64,000 nt of DNA from an uncultured Lachnospiraceae bacterium (GCA_910585605.1 CAJUFL010000005.1:1-64000), one strand, 5' to 3'; positions 52,972-62,217 are shown, counted from the first letter of the stretch. Notes: generated by a model from the letters alone, not told the origin. Numbers and translations are program-made.

Positions 52972-53493
52972 ATGGAGTTGTTTTATCCCAAAAGATATTA
53001 TGATAAAAAGGAAGATATTCCCATGGAGGAATATTACAAACGAGGATACCGCGGTATTTTATTTGATATTGATAATACACTGGTACCGCATGATGAACCA
53101 GTAGATGAGGCTGCGGAGATTTTTGTTGAGAAGCTTCGCAGGATTGGATTCCGCGTCTGTCTGATTTCCAATAATGATGAGGAACGTGTAAAGATGTTTG
53201 CAGATCCTTTGGGGGTTCAATATGTTTATAAAGCCTGGAAGCCAGCCAGACGTGGCTATCTGGAGGGAATGGCAATATTGCATACGAATCTTGAAAATAC
53301 GCTGTTTGTAGGGGATCAGATTTTTACCGATATCTGGGGAGCAAACCGTGCAGGTCTTTACAGTATTTTATTAGACCCGATCAATCCGAAAGAAGAGATT
53401 CAGATCATATTAAAGCGTATTCCGGAAAAGCTTGTAAAATGGTTTTATCGAAAGAAGCATGATTTAAAAAAAGGGGAATATGATACAAAGTGA
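52972..53493 (+). CDS. YqeG family HAD IIIA phosphatase
   Basis: A 173-residue HAD-superfamily phosphatase of the YqeG type, found in most Firmicutes; related proteins dephosphorylate phosphatidylglycerol phosphate, but the substrate of YqeG itself is not settled. The catalytic motif is GILFDIDNTLVPHDE near residue 30, then ISNNDEERV (motif II) and LFVGDQIFTDIWGANRAG (motif IV). ATG 52972 follows GAGAGGTGATT. In Bacillus yqeG lies next to aroD/aroE-type and ribosome-assembly genes, and here aroE follows. Confidence 0.9.
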   Translation: MELFYPKRYYDKKEDIPMEEYYKRGYRGILFDIDNTLVPHDEPVDEAAEIFVEKLRRIGFRVCLISNNDEERVKMFADPLGVQYVYKAWKPARRGYLEGMAILHTNLENTLFVGDQIFTDIWGANRAGLYSILLDPINPKEEIQIILKRIPEKLVKWFYRKKHDLKKGEYDTK

Positions 53494-53556
53494 TGGGCAG
53501 GGATAAGAAATTGTTTGGCAATGACCTGTCAGCATTCAAAAGAGAGGAATAATAAG

Positions 53557-54990
53557 ATGTTAATTGACGGTAATACTAGATTAATCGGTCTGATTGGTAA
53601 TCCGGTGGAACATACCTTGTCACCGGTCATTCATAATGGACTCAGTGTGAAAATGGGGATTTCTTCGGTTTATGTACCATTTCAGGTGGAAGGAGAAGGG
53701 CTGGATCAGGCTGTAAAGGGGGCTTACGAGCTGAATATACTGGGTATGAATGTAACGGTGCCCCACAAGAATCAGGTGTTGGAATCCCTCGTGGAGATTG
53801 ATGAGGCGGCAAAGCAGATTGGTGCCGTAAACACCCTGGTAAGAGTAGAGGCAAAGCATGGATATAAAGGGTATAATACGGATATGATGGGATTAAGGCG
53901 GCAGATTCAGGAAGACGGAATTTCGTTAAAAAACGAAACGGTAGTGATTCTCGGGGCAGGAGGTGCGGCAAAGGCAGTGGTTTATATGTGCCTGTTAGAG
54001 GGAGCAGGGAAGGTTTATCTCTTAAACCGTACTTTGGAGAAAGCAAAGCAGATAGCAGATCAGATGAACCGGATTTGGAAAGACAGCTGTATGACGGCTG
54101 CATCAGGGCTTGAGGAAAATCCAGAGGGAGCAGATTTATCACCAGATAAGGTGATACCCATGCTTTTAGCGGATTATGGGAAAATCCGGGAGCAGGAGCT
54201 TATAGTATTTCAGGCAACTGCTGTTGGACTGGCACCGAATGACCGGCAGGCAGTACTGGAGGATGCAGAGTTTTATAAAAAAATAAAGACAGGTGTGGAT
54301 TTGATTTATAATCCCGCCAATACACGGTTTATGCAGATGGTAGCAGAGCAGGGCGGGAAGGCTTATAATTCCTTAAAGATGCTCTTATATCAGGGGGTGA
54401 CGGCCTATGAATTATGGCATGATATTACGATTCCCCAGGAGATTGTGGAAGAGGTTTATGTGGATTTAAAACGCAGGGTATATAAGAAGGATAACAGGGT
54501 TCTGATTGGATTTATGGGAAGCGGAAAGACCACTTTCGGAAAAGCCCTGGCCGGAAAACTGGGTATGCATTTTCTGGATACCGATACTTATATCGAAAAA
54601 CAGGCAGGCAAGTCTATTGCAGATATTTTTGCAGAGGACGGAGAAGAGGCATTCAGAAAGCTGGAGACCGAGACTTTAGTATATCTGCGGGATCATCTGG
54701 AGAATACTGTGCTTGCAACCGGTGGAGGGATGCCCCTTCGGGAATGCAATGCCCGTCTTTTAAAAGAGACCGGCCGGGTATTTTATCTGACAGCGGCACC
54801 ACAGGTCATTTATGACAGGATAAAGGACAGCACAGACCGGCCGCTGCTACAGGGGGAGAATCCTTATGGCAGAATCTGTGAGCTTATGAAGGAGAGAAAG
54901 TCCCGATATGAGGCGGCAGCAGATGAGCTGGTAGATACCAATTCCAATGATATGGAAGAAATATTGGATGTACTTTCCAAACCATTTTAA
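53557..54990 (+). CDS. Shikimate dehydrogenase-shikimate kinase fusion
   Basis: A 477-residue fusion of two steps of aromatic amino-acid synthesis. Residues 1-290: shikimate dehydrogenase (AroE), with LIGNPVEHTLSPVIHN, NVTVPHK (catalytic Lys), NTDMMGL and the NADP-binding motif ILGAGGAAKAV. It has an insert of about 20 residues near 190. Residues 310-477: shikimate kinase (AroK), with GFMGSGKTTFGKAL (P-loop), FLDTDTYIE, and LATGGGMPLR. Both active sites look intact. ATG 53557 follows AGAGAGG by 9 bases. Confidence 0.93.
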   Translation: MLIDGNTRLIGLIGNPVEHTLSPVIHNGLSVKMGISSVYVPFQVEGEGLDQAVKGAYELNILGMNVTVPHKNQVLESLVEIDEAAKQIGAVNTLVRVEAKHGYKGYNTDMMGLRRQIQEDGISLKNETVVILGAGGAAKAVVYMCLLEGAGKVYLLNRTLEKAKQIADQMNRIWKDSCMTAASGLEENPEGADLSPDKVIPMLLADYGKIREQELIVFQATAVGLAPNDRQAVLEDAEFYKKIKTGVDLIYNPANTRFMQMVAEQGGKAYNSLKMLLYQGVTAYELWHDITIPQEIVEEVYVDLKRRVYKKDNRVLIGFMGSGKTTFGKALAGKLGMHFLDTDTYIEKQAGKSIADIFAEDGEEAFRKLETETLVYLRDHLENTVLATGGGMPLRECNARLLKETGRVFYLTAAPQVIYDRIKDSTDRPLLQGENPYGRICELMKERKSRYEAAADELVDTNSNDMEEILDVLSKPF

Positions 54991-55016
54991 TCAGTCATGC
55001 AGACAGGAGGATTTTC

Positions 55017-56162
55017 ATGTTTGAAGCAAGAAGAAGGCATTTAAAGGATGTGCTTTTGAAAAAGCGGGCGGATGCAGTATTGATAGACAGTCCGTCTAAC
55101 CTATATTATTATACAGGGTTTACCGGTGGTGAAGCATTGTTTCTGATGCCGGCAGGCGACATGAACGGGTATATCATTACGGATTCCCGTTATTATGAGC
55201 AGGTAGAAAAGGAATGCAGGGACCTTACTTTGGTCAGGCTGGAGAAAAGAGGATATGGAGAAACTCTGTATCAGCTGATTGAAGAACTTTTGAAAGAAGG
55301 AATCCTGCTGATACAGGAAGAAGGGGAAGAACGCAGGGAGAAAGACCTGAAAAAACAGAAAGAGGTTTTTATTGCCATAGAAGATACCATGCAGATTTCC
55401 AGATATATGAAGCTTTGTGAAGCCTGTAAAAATATTTCCTTCCGGATGGAGGGAGAGGCCATTCATGAGTGCCGGATGATAAAGGATGAGAAAGAGATTC
55501 AAAAGATTGCTGAGGCAGAAGCAATCGGGGATGCGGCATTTTCCTATATACTGGACAGGATAAAACCGGGAGTTACAGAGGCAGAAATTGCACTGGAGCT
55601 GGAATTTTTTATGAAACGAAAGGGAGCTTCCCGGTTAAGCTTTGATACGATTGTGGCAAGCGGTGCCAATTCCTCTATGCCCCATGCACAGGTTACAGAT
55701 AAAAAAATCCGGCAGGGCGAATTTGTAACGATGGATTTTGGCTGTGTTTATCAGGGATATTGCTCGGATATGACAAGAACGGTGGCAGTGGGCAGACCGA
55801 CCCAGGAGATGAAGGAGGTATACCAGATTGTATTAGATGCAAACTTACATGCCATGGAAGGGATTATGGAAGGGAAACGCTGTAGTGAAATAGATGCCAT
55901 TGCCAGAGATTATATCGTAAAATACGGATATGGAGAATATTTTGGACATGGTCTTGGGCATGGTGTGGGGCTGGATATTCATGAGGAGCCAAGGTTTTCT
56001 CCAAAGTGTGATGTGGTCACAAGGGAAAATATGGTGATTACGGACGAACCGGGAATTTACCTGCCGGGAAACTTCGGTGTCAGGATTGAGGATCTGGTAG
56101 TCGTAAAAAAAGATGGATTTACAAAGCTTTCCCAGTCAGAGAAGGAGCTGATCATACTGTAA
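55017..56162 (+). CDS. pepP: Xaa-Pro aminopeptidase (M24 family)
   Basis: A 381-residue metallopeptidase that removes an N-terminal residue before proline. An N-terminal creatinase-like domain (residues 1-160) is followed by the pita-bread catalytic domain, with metal ligands seen in MDFGCVYQGYCSDMTRTV (two Asp), GHGLGHGVGLDIHE (His) and ITDEPGIYLPGNFGVRIEDL (two Glu). AGGAGGA lies before the ATG. It ends seven bases before the end of the LysR gene, so transcription of the two converges. Confidence 0.9.
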   Translation: MFEARRRHLKDVLLKKRADAVLIDSPSNLYYYTGFTGGEALFLMPAGDMNGYIITDSRYYEQVEKECRDLTLVRLEKRGYGETLYQLIEELLKEGILLIQEEGEERREKDLKKQKEVFIAIEDTMQISRYMKLCEACKNISFRMEGEAIHECRMIKDEKEIQKIAEAEAIGDAAFSYILDRIKPGVTEAEIALELEFFMKRKGASRLSFDTIVASGANSSMPHAQVTDKKIRQGEFVTMDFGCVYQGYCSDMTRTVAVGRPTQEMKEVYQIVLDANLHAMEGIMEGKRCSEIDAIARDYIVKYGYGEYFGHGLGHGVGLDIHEEPRFSPKCDVVTRENMVITDEPGIYLPGNFGVRIEDLVVVKKDGFTKLSQSEKELIIL

Positions 56163-56169
56163 AGTGTGT

Positions 56170-57222
56170 TTATGTATTACAGCATCCGCAGAAATTGAGA
56201 AATTTTTTAGATGTAGTGCTAAGGCTTCTTTCATTATAGAGGAAGCCTACGGTACGTTCCGGAATCGCATGGTCAAGGGGGATTTCGATGACCTGTCCCG
56301 ATTCAATGTAAGAGGAGACAAATTCACGTACTACGCAGGCGACCCCCATTCCGATAGCGGCAAAATCTATCAGCAGGTCCATGTTATTGATTTCCAATAC
56401 CTGACCGGGATGAAGCTGGCAGGTATCAAAATAGTGGTCTATGAATTGTCTGGAAATATTTCCCTGGTCTAACAGCATCAGATTGGATTTTTCTAAAATT
56501 TCTTTGGTACTTAAAGAAACAGAACTTGACGGGGAAGCGTTTCTTTCGGAAAACAAAAGAAGACCAGTCATATTAGGGATTGCGTTCAATTCCTCTTCCT
56601 CTGGGCTGTTTGGATGAGTCAGGATATCTTTCAGTTCTGTCATGTTTTCCTTGGATTCCGGGATTGAATCCTGTTCCCGCAATGTCAGGTTATCCAGATA
56701 GGTCTGTGTTGTGACAAAGGTGTCATGGATGGAGCGCAGGGGTGTAAAATGATAGGGTTTGCCTACCGGAGTGTCACAGATCAGACCGATATCGATTTTA
56801 TCGGCTTTCAGGAGCTGTATCGTCTCAAAGGTGGGATGGCAGTCGATAGATATTTTTACATGGGGGTTATCTTTGATAAAATCCTGTAGGTATGAGAGCA
56901 GGATATATTTGCAAAGAGAAGTAGATACCCCGATCCGTATCTGTCCCATACCAAATGCCCCAATCCGTTTCAGTGTTTTTTCTGCTGTATCAATAGAGTC
57001 AAAGGCTTTTTTCAGATATTCAAACAGCGTCTGCCCTTCTTCGGTGAGTCGTACGCCTTTTTTGCTTCGGATAAATAAGGTGTGCCCTAAGGACTGTTCT
57101 AATTTTGTAACAGATTTGGAAACGGCCGGCTGGCTGATATATAGTGATTCAGCTGCTTTGCTGATACTTCCGTTTTTGGCAGTTTCATAAAATATTTTAT
57201 AATAGTTCAGATTTTGTTCCAT
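56170..57222 (-). CDS. LysR-type regulator, probable control of leuCD
   Basis: A 350-residue LysR-type regulator. The N-terminal winged helix (first 60 residues) shows FYETAKNGSISKAAESLYIS and QPAVSKSVTKLEQSLGHTLF. The effector domain is split by a poorly conserved, Glu/Ser-rich insert of about 60 residues near 185-240, so the protein is longer than the usual 290-300. It is transcribed away from leuC with a 515-base spacer that contains a LysR-type box, the classic arrangement for a regulator of the adjacent operon. Likely effector: a leucine-pathway intermediate, by analogy only. Confidence 0.85.
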   Translation of the reverse strand: MEQNLNYYKIFYETAKNGSISKAAESLYISQPAVSKSVTKLEQSLGHTLFIRSKKGVRLTEEGQTLFEYLKKAFDSIDTAEKTLKRIGAFGMGQIRIGVSTSLCKYILLSYLQDFIKDNPHVKISIDCHPTFETIQLLKADKIDIGLICDTPVGKPYHFTPLRSIHDTFVTTQTYLDNLTLREQDSIPESKENMTELKDILTHPNSPEEEELNAIPNMTGLLLFSERNASPSSSVSLSTKEILEKSNLMLLDQGNISRQFIDHYFDTCQLHPGQVLEINNMDLLIDFAAIGMGVACVVREFVSSYIESGQVIEIPLDHAIPERTVGFLYNERSLSTTSKKFLNFCGCCNT

Positions 57223-57540
57223 ACCTCATTCTCCGATTATTGTTAAAATTTGTAAATTATATTTGAAATAAAAGATATTGGGGTTAAAAGGTATTTTCTC
57301 CCCCAATCGACGTTGCGGATTGCTCCGTTGCTTTGCAGTTCTCGAAATTTTGCAAATACCTCCATTTCCGTATATTTGCAAGCAAATCTGCTTCGTGTTG
57401 GTGTTTGGCGGGTCAAGCCAGTAGATAGTAAATTGTGTGTAAACACCGTTGCTCGTACCTTTGATTCTGGTATCATATAAATATTGTGTAAACAACGTGT
57501 ATCTGCTATAATGCTTCATAGCTTATATCTGTTATTTATT
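57223..57540. other. Spacer between lysR and the leuC promoter, possible repeat
   Basis: About 318 bases with no convincing gene. Reading the - strand, two frames stay open for about 80-95 codons, but neither has a ribosome binding site or codon pattern like a gene. The central 150 bases (about 57295-57445) are richer in G and C than their flanks, which fits an inserted repeat. Short TGTTTAC/GTGTAAAC segments occur near 57440 and 57486. Confidence 0.35.
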
Positions 57541-57574
57541 ATAACAAAGGGGAAGAAAAAAACAATACCTTTAT

Positions 57575-57589
57575 ATAACTCTAGGTTAT
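57575..57589 (+). promoter_or_regulatory. LysR-type binding box upstream of leuC
   Basis: ATAAC-TCTAG-GTTAT is a perfect 15-base dyad and contains T-N11-A (T576 to A588), the LysR-family recognition form. Its centre lies about 65 bases before the predicted leuC transcript start near 57647, the usual position of the recognition site. Confidence 0.6.
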
Positions 57590-57631
57590 TATAAATATTC
57601 GATATATATATTTTATTTATAATATATGATA

Positions 57632-57640
57632 TGTTACAAT
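57632..57640 (+). promoter_or_regulatory. Extended -10 promoter of leuC
   Basis: TGT then TACAAT (57635-57640). The hexamer 17 bases upstream (TTTATT) is a poor -35, consistent with a promoter that needs an activator bound at the box 50 bases upstream. The leader of about 90 bases has no T-box motif. Confidence 0.5.
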
Positions 57641-57737
57641 GAGAGAACAGTAAGAACCCAAAGGAATATTAGGTGATTGCAAAAACAGTGTTTGGCAATT
57701 ATCTAGCAGGAATATAAAGAAAAGGAGAAAATTTGTT

Positions 57738-59003
57738 ATGGGAATGGCAATGACACAAAAAATTTTAGCTGCACATGCTGGTCTGCCGTTTGTTGAGGCT
57801 GGACAGCTGATAGAGGCAGATCTGGATTTAGTATTAGGAAATGATGTGACAACACCGGTAGCAATCCATGAAATGGATAAGTTTAAGACAGACAAGGTGT
57901 TTGACAAGGATAAGATTGCAATGGTATTAGACCATTTTACACCAAATAAGGATATAAAGAGTGCGGAGCACTGTAAATGTGTAAGGGAATATGCCGATGC
58001 ACAAAATATCACGAATTTCTTTGATGTCGGAGAGATGGGAATCGAGCATGCCCTGCTTCCGGAAAAAGGGCTGATTGTTGCGGGTGAGACCTGCATCGGG
58101 GCAGATTCCCATACCTGTACCTATGGTGCATTAGGTGCATTTTCCACAGGTGTAGGATCTACTGATATGGCAGCAGGTATGGCTACCGGAAAGGCATGGT
58201 TTAAGGTGCCTTCTGCCATCCGGTTTGAGCTTACGGGAAAACCGAAGGAGTGGGTGAGCGGCAAGGATGTGATCTTACATATTATCGGTTTGATCGGCGT
58301 GGACGGTGCACTTTATAAGTCAATGGAATTTGTGGGAGATGGCATAGCCAGTCTTTCTATGGATGACCGTTTTTCCATGGCAAATATGGCGATTGAGGCT
58401 GGAGCAAAAAATGGCATTTTTCCAGTGGATGAGAAGACAATTGCCTATATGAAGGAACATTCCGTTAAGGAATATAAGGTTTACGAGGCTGATGAGGATG
58501 CGGTTTATGATGAGACCTATATAATAGATTTAAGTACGTTAGAGCCTACGGTGGCATTTCCGCATTTACCGGAAAACACGAAGCCGATCAGTGAAGTACC
58601 GGAGATTAAGATTGACCAGGTAGTGATCGGTTCCTGTACCAACGGACGGATTGAGGATTTACGGATTGCGGCGAAGGTATTAGAAGGAAGAAAATGTGCG
58701 AAGGGGCTTCGTGTCATTGTAATTCCTGCAACCCAGGCAATATATTTACAGGCAATGGAGGAAGGTCTGCTTAAAATTTTTATTGAGGCAGGAGCGGTGG
58801 TTTCGACACCTACCTGTGGTCCCTGTCTTGGCGGACATATGGGTATCCTTGCAGCAGGAGAAAAAGCGGTGGCAACGACGAACCGTAACTTTGTAGGACG
58901 TATGGGACATGTAGATTCAGAGATTTATCTGGCTTCACCGGCAGTAGCGGCAGCTTCGGCGGTAACAGGTAAGATTTCCTGTCCATGCCAGCTTGGGCTG
59001 TAA
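57738..59003 (+). CDS. leuC: 3-isopropylmalate dehydratase large subunit
   Basis: LeuC is the Fe-S large subunit of the enzyme that isomerises 2- to 3-isopropylmalate in leucine synthesis. It is the short aconitase-family form of 421 residues found in archaea and clostridia (LeuC type 2). The 4Fe-4S ligands are visible: [11 protein letters not shown] and GPCLGG in TCGPCLGGH. Also ligating region [11 protein letters not shown]. Start is ATG 57738 after AAAGGAG; ATG 57744 or 57750 are possible. It acts with LeuD, encoded 91 bases downstream. Confidence 0.96.
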   Translation: MGMAMTQKILAAHAGLPFVEAGQLIEADLDLVLGNDVTTPVAIHEMDKFKTDKVFDKDKIAMVLDHFTPNKDIKSAEHCKCVREYADAQNITNFFDVGEMGIEHALLPEKGLIVAGETCIGADSHTCTYGALGAFSTGVGSTDMAAGMATGKAWFKVPSAIRFELTGKPKEWVSGKDVILHIIGLIGVDGALYKSMEFVGDGIASLSMDDRFSMANMAIEAGAKNGIFPVDEKTIAYMKEHSVKEYKVYEADEDAVYDETYIIDLSTLEPTVAFPHLPENTKPISEVPEIKIDQVVIGSCTNGRIEDLRIAAKVLEGRKCAKGLRVIVIPATQAIYLQAMEEGLLKIFIEAGAVVSTPTCGPCLGGHMGILAAGEKAVATTNRNFVGRMGHVDSEIYLASPAVAAASAVTGKISCPCQLGL

Positions 59004-59094
59004 AAGCAGCGGGCAGGATGATATTAAGACCGGGCAAGGTCAATAAAAGATAATAGATAGAATAGGATTAGATTTAGTATGGAGGTTGAGTAAT

Positions 59095-59580
59095 ATGAAA
59101 GCACATGGAACAGTACACAAGTATGGTGATAACGTGGATACAGATGTTATCATTCCTGCAAGATATTTAAATTCATCTGATCCGGCAGAGCTGGCAAAGA
59201 ACTGTATGGAGGATATTGATAAGGATTTTGTAAACCGTGTAAAGCCGGGAGATATCATGGTGGCAAATAAGAACTTTGGCTGTGGTTCATCCCGTGAGCA
59301 CGCACCAATCGCTATCAAAGCCAGCGGAATCAGCTGTGTGATTGCCGAAACTTTTGCGAGAATTTTTTACCGTAATGCCATTAATATCGGACTTCCGATT
59401 ATCGAATGTCCGGAAGCAGCAAAAGGAATTGATGCCGGTGATGAGGTGGAGATTGATTTTGACAGTGGTATGATTTACAACAGGACAAAGGGAACAGAGT
59501 TTAAAGGACAGGCATTTCCACCGTTTATGCAGGAGATTATTAAAGCTGAGGGACTGGTAAATTATATCAATAATAAATAA
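59095..59580 (+). CDS. leuD: 3-isopropylmalate dehydratase small subunit
   Basis: LeuD is the swivelling small subunit that closes the active site with LeuC. The 161-residue form pairs with the short LeuC type. Motifs: [16 protein letters not shown] near the start and [16 protein letters not shown] 59095 is 9 bases after GGAGG; a TTG at 59086 lies too close to the site. The spacer before it (59004-59094) carries no clear terminator, so leuC-leuD is one transcript. Confidence 0.97.
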   Translation: MKAHGTVHKYGDNVDTDVIIPARYLNSSDPAELAKNCMEDIDKDFVNRVKPGDIMVANKNFGCGSSREHAPIAIKASGISCVIAETFARIFYRNAINIGLPIIECPEAAKGIDAGDEVEIDFDSGMIYNRTKGTEFKGQAFPPFMQEIIKAEGLVNYINNK

Positions 59581-59632
59581 TGATTTCAAATGCCGATTAC
59601 ATGATGGCAAAATGGCAGGTTAGGAGGTCTCG

Positions 59633-59803
59633 ATGAAAATCGTACTTGAAAGAGGTGATGGACCGACTAGTAGCTTTGTGGCGGGAAGATTAGGAGTCGA
59701 ACCAGAGGTGCTGGTAGTTCTGTCAGTTTTAACAGCAGTGATTTTGGTGGCAGTAGTAGCTGGCATTATAATCTATATTAAGAAGAAAAGGAAAGAGGAA
59801 TAA
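59633..59803 (+). CDS. 56-residue membrane microprotein between leuD and mntA
   Basis: A short reading frame with a strong AGGAGG five bases before its ATG. It encodes a hydrophilic start (MKIVLERGDGPTSS), one membrane segment (VLVVLSVLTAVILVAVVAGIIIYI) and a basic tail KKKRKEE. This is the form of a single-span microprotein with the tail in the cytoplasm. I do not recognise it. Its position inside the leucine operon suggests it is co-transcribed with leuD. No data link it to leucine metabolism. Confidence 0.6.
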   Translation: MKIVLERGDGPTSSFVAGRLGVEPEVLVVLSVLTAVILVAVVAGIIIYIKKKRKEE

Positions 59804-59874
59804 ATCATAATTTGATTACACTCTTCATTAATAATGATATTTCTTGACTACAGGTTAAGAGGGGAGATACCGGG

Positions 59875-60150
59875 ATGGAGTTTTGGGAGATTATCAGTCA
59901 GATTACTTCTATATGTAAAGAAAATGATGTAACTTCGCTGTTATTATTTGGTTCATATGCAAAGGGAACAAATACGGATAAGAGTGATATTGATATCGTT
60001 ATTTGTGGCAATTATAATTTCTTGAAGTTAGAAGAGGAATTGCAGAATATTCCCACATTAAAAAAAATAGATATTTTTGAATGGGAAACATGTAAAGATA
60101 ATGTGTTGCTTAGAGAGGATATTGAAAAATATGGAAAGAAAATTTATTAA
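59875..60150 (+). CDS. mntA: MntA-like nucleotidyltransferase antitoxin
   Basis: A 91-residue minimal nucleotidyltransferase (MNT). The motif GSYAKGTNTDKSDIDI has the GSX10DXD form, with G26, S27, D38 and D40, and a third acidic residue in KKIDIFEWE. In the MntA-HepT systems studied, MntA AMPylates HepT near its RNase site and so neutralises it. The gene overlaps the HepT gene by 20 bases, so the two are translated together. AGGGGAG lies before the ATG. The pair is inserted between leuD and leuB. Base composition is more AT-rich than the leu genes, which fits horizontal acquisition. Confidence 0.82.
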   Translation: MEFWEIISQITSICKENDVTSLLLFGSYAKGTNTDKSDIDIVICGNYNFLKLEEELQNIPTLKKIDIFEWETCKDNVLLREDIEKYGKKIY

Positions 60151-60553
60151 TCGTTTTTATTCCTATTGTAACTGTTTGAAGGATTTTTCTGAAGCAAAGA
60201 ATAGAGATGTGACGGATTCATTTGTTCTAAGTGGAACAATAAATAAGTTTTCCCTAACTTTTGATCTGTCTTGGAAAGTAATGAAAGATATTTTAGTGCA
60301 ATATTATGGTGTATCGGACTTTGTAGCAGGTTCACCCAGAGAAACGTTGAAATCTTCCTATAAAGTAAATTTGATTTTTGATGATACATGGATGGAGATG
60401 TTAAAAATTCGAAATGAATTGACACATGATTATGATGCTAAGCTTGCAGAAAAATATGTCAGACGTATTATTGATGAATTTATTGACCTTTTTTGGCAGT
60501 TTAAGGATAAAGTTGATGCATTGCTTTCGGATATGGAAGAAAGAATAGAGTAA
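60131..60553 (+). CDS. HepT-like HEPN toxin (HI0074 family)
   Basis: A 140-residue helical protein of the nucleotidyltransferase substrate-binding family (HI0074/HepT-like HEPN). It has the RX4HXY RNase motif RNELTHDY near the C-terminal third (R94, H99, Y101), which is the catalytic site of HEPN toxins. KAWEVMKDI-like and SPRETLK segments match the family. ATG 60131 lies inside the end of mntA. Likely function: metal-independent RNase toxin neutralised by MntA; the alternative is a substrate-binding partner with no toxicity. It ends 21 bases before leuB. Confidence 0.8.
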   Translation: MERKFINRFYSYCNCLKDFSEAKNRDVTDSFVLSGTINKFSLTFDLSWKVMKDILVQYYGVSDFVAGSPRETLKSSYKVNLIFDDTWMEMLKIRNELTHDYDAKLAEKYVRRIIDEFIDLFWQFKDKVDALLSDMEERIE

Positions 60554-60574
60554 GAGAAAAAGAGAGGTTAAGGT

Positions 60575-61657
60575 ATGAATTATAATTTAGCGGTAATAAA
60601 AGGAGATGGCATCGGACCGGAGGTGGTTACCGAGGCTATGAAAGTATTAGATAAGGTTGGTGAAAAGTTTGGTCATACCTTTCACTATGAGCAGCTTTTG
60701 ATGGGAGGATGCTCCATTGATGCACATGGAGTACCCCTTACGGATGAAGCGGTAGCAAAGGCAAAGGAATCCGATGCGGTATTGCTAGGTTCCATTGGCG
60801 GAGATACCAGTACCTCACCATGGTATAAACTAGAGCCATCTTTAAGACCGGAGGCGGGGCTTTTAAAAATTCGTAAAGAGCTGGGATTGTTTGCAAACTT
60901 AAGACCGGCGCTCCTGTATCCGGAATTAAAGGGTGCCTGTCCGTTAAAGGAGGAGATTGCAGACAAGGGCTTTGATATGATGATCATGCGGGAACTGACA
61001 GGTGGATTATATTTTGGTGAGCGTAAAACAGTGGAGGAAAACGGCAAAAAGAAAGCCATTGACACCCTGACTTATTCCGAAGATGAAATCAGAAGAATTG
61101 CCATCCGTGGTTTTGATATTGCCATAAAGAGACGGAAGAAAGTAACCTCTGTGGATAAGGCAAATGTATTGGATTCATCCAGACTCTGGAGGGCTGTTGT
61201 AAATGAGGTGGCAAAGGATTATCCTGAGGTAGAGGTGGAACATATGCTGGTGGATAACTGTGCCATGCAGCTTGTAAAAGACCCTGCACAGTTTGACGTG
61301 ATTTTAACAGAGAATATGTTTGGTGATATTTTATCTGATGAGGCTTCCATGGTAACAGGTTCCATTGGAATGTTAGCTTCCGCCTCTTTAAATGAGACAA
61401 AATTTGGTATGTATGAGCCAAGTGGTGGTTCGGCACCAGATATTGCAGGACAGAATAAGGCGAATCCGATCGCAACAATCCTTTCAGCGGCTATGCTTTT
61501 GCGTTTTTCTTTGGATCTTGATAAAGAAGCAGATGCCATTGAGGCGGCTGTGAAAAAGGTGTTGGAAGAAGGATACCGTACCTGCGACATTGTATCAGAG
61601 GGAACAACTTTGGTCAGCACTACGGAGATGGGGGATTTGATTACAGAGAGGATATAA
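60575..61657 (+). CDS. leuB: 3-isopropylmalate dehydrogenase
   Basis: LeuB oxidatively decarboxylates 3-isopropylmalate with NAD, the third step of leucine synthesis. The 360-residue protein starts [18 protein letters not shown] and shows [35 protein letters not shown] and the signature [20 protein letters not shown]. All active-site regions are present. GAGAGGTTAAGG precedes the ATG. It should be co-transcribed with leuCD, with the toxin-antitoxin pair in between. Confidence 0.97.
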   Translation: MNYNLAVIKGDGIGPEVVTEAMKVLDKVGEKFGHTFHYEQLLMGGCSIDAHGVPLTDEAVAKAKESDAVLLGSIGGDTSTSPWYKLEPSLRPEAGLLKIRKELGLFANLRPALLYPELKGACPLKEEIADKGFDMMIMRELTGGLYFGERKTVEENGKKKAIDTLTYSEDEIRRIAIRGFDIAIKRRKKVTSVDKANVLDSSRLWRAVVNEVAKDYPEVEVEHMLVDNCAMQLVKDPAQFDVILTENMFGDILSDEASMVTGSIGMLASASLNETKFGMYEPSGGSAPDIAGQNKANPIATILSAAMLLRFSLDLDKEADAIEAAVKKVLEEGYRTCDIVSEGTTLVSTTEMGDLITERI

Positions 61658-61693
61658 ACTGAATGGCAAATTGAAATTTGATGGAGGTTTTAA

Positions 61694-61981
61694 ATGAAAT
61701 ATTTTCCTATTTTTCAAGAGCTGTTTGAGTCTGACAGTATTATTTTCATGTTAATTGGATTAGTTCTTGCAGTATTCATTGGTATAAAGATGAATGACAC
61801 GAGAATAAACATAATCAGTTTTATTTTAACTTTTGCTTTGTATGTACTTTGTGAATTGCTTTTCAATATACACACAAACTATATGACTGAATTGATTTTA
61901 CTCTTTGTTGGAACTGTTGCTATAGGTGGAATAATTGGTTTCCTGATTACTACAATAGTTGTGAAAGTAAGAAAGCGGTAA
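61694..61981 (+). CDS. Small hypothetical membrane protein (three spans)
   Basis: A 95-residue protein with three membrane segments (about residues 16-33, 38-58, 64-88) and a basic C-terminus KVRKR. GGAGG lies nine bases before its ATG. No known family is recognised. It is more AT-rich than leuB and ilvD on either side and may have been acquired with other small genes in this operon. Confidence 0.6.
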   Translation: MKYFPIFQELFESDSIIFMLIGLVLAVFIGIKMNDTRINIISFILTFALYVLCELLFNIHTNYMTELILLFVGTVAIGGIIGFLITTIVVKVRKR

Positions 61982-62217
61982 ATTCGGATTTGCCATACAA
62001 TCAGGAAGGATACCAGTTGTTCAGATTTAATGAAATTTATGATGAAATGTCACCAACCGAAGCAGAGCCAGGTTGATGACCTGCACGAGCATCAGCGAGC
62101 TTTTTTGTGATAAATTATTTGGAGAAGAAGAGATAATGCGAAAAGTATTGGATGAGGGAAAAGATGCTTCAATTGATATTATGAAAGAATTATTAAATAA
62201 TAAAAAAGGAGACGATA
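61982..62217 (+). other. Spacer with degraded-looking short frames before ilvD
   Basis: About 236 bases with no strong gene. A frame from ATG 62076 to TGA 62229-62231 would give 51 residues and overlaps the ilvD start; another frame just before it (ending near 62075) gives a short acidic peptide. Both are weakly supported. A small dyad CAGGT/ACCTG lies at 62069-62083. This looks like gene remnants rather than regulatory sequence. Confidence 0.35.

Noticed and set aside
57226..57519. 97-codon gene on the - strand upstream of lysR
   Set aside because: No ribosome binding site, competing open frame on the same strand, and composition unlike neighbouring genes. Reported as a possible repeat instead.
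57541..57737. T-box or leucine riboswitch before leuC
   Set aside because: No AGGGTGG-type T-box sequence, no specifier loop candidate and no terminator hairpin with a T run in the leader.
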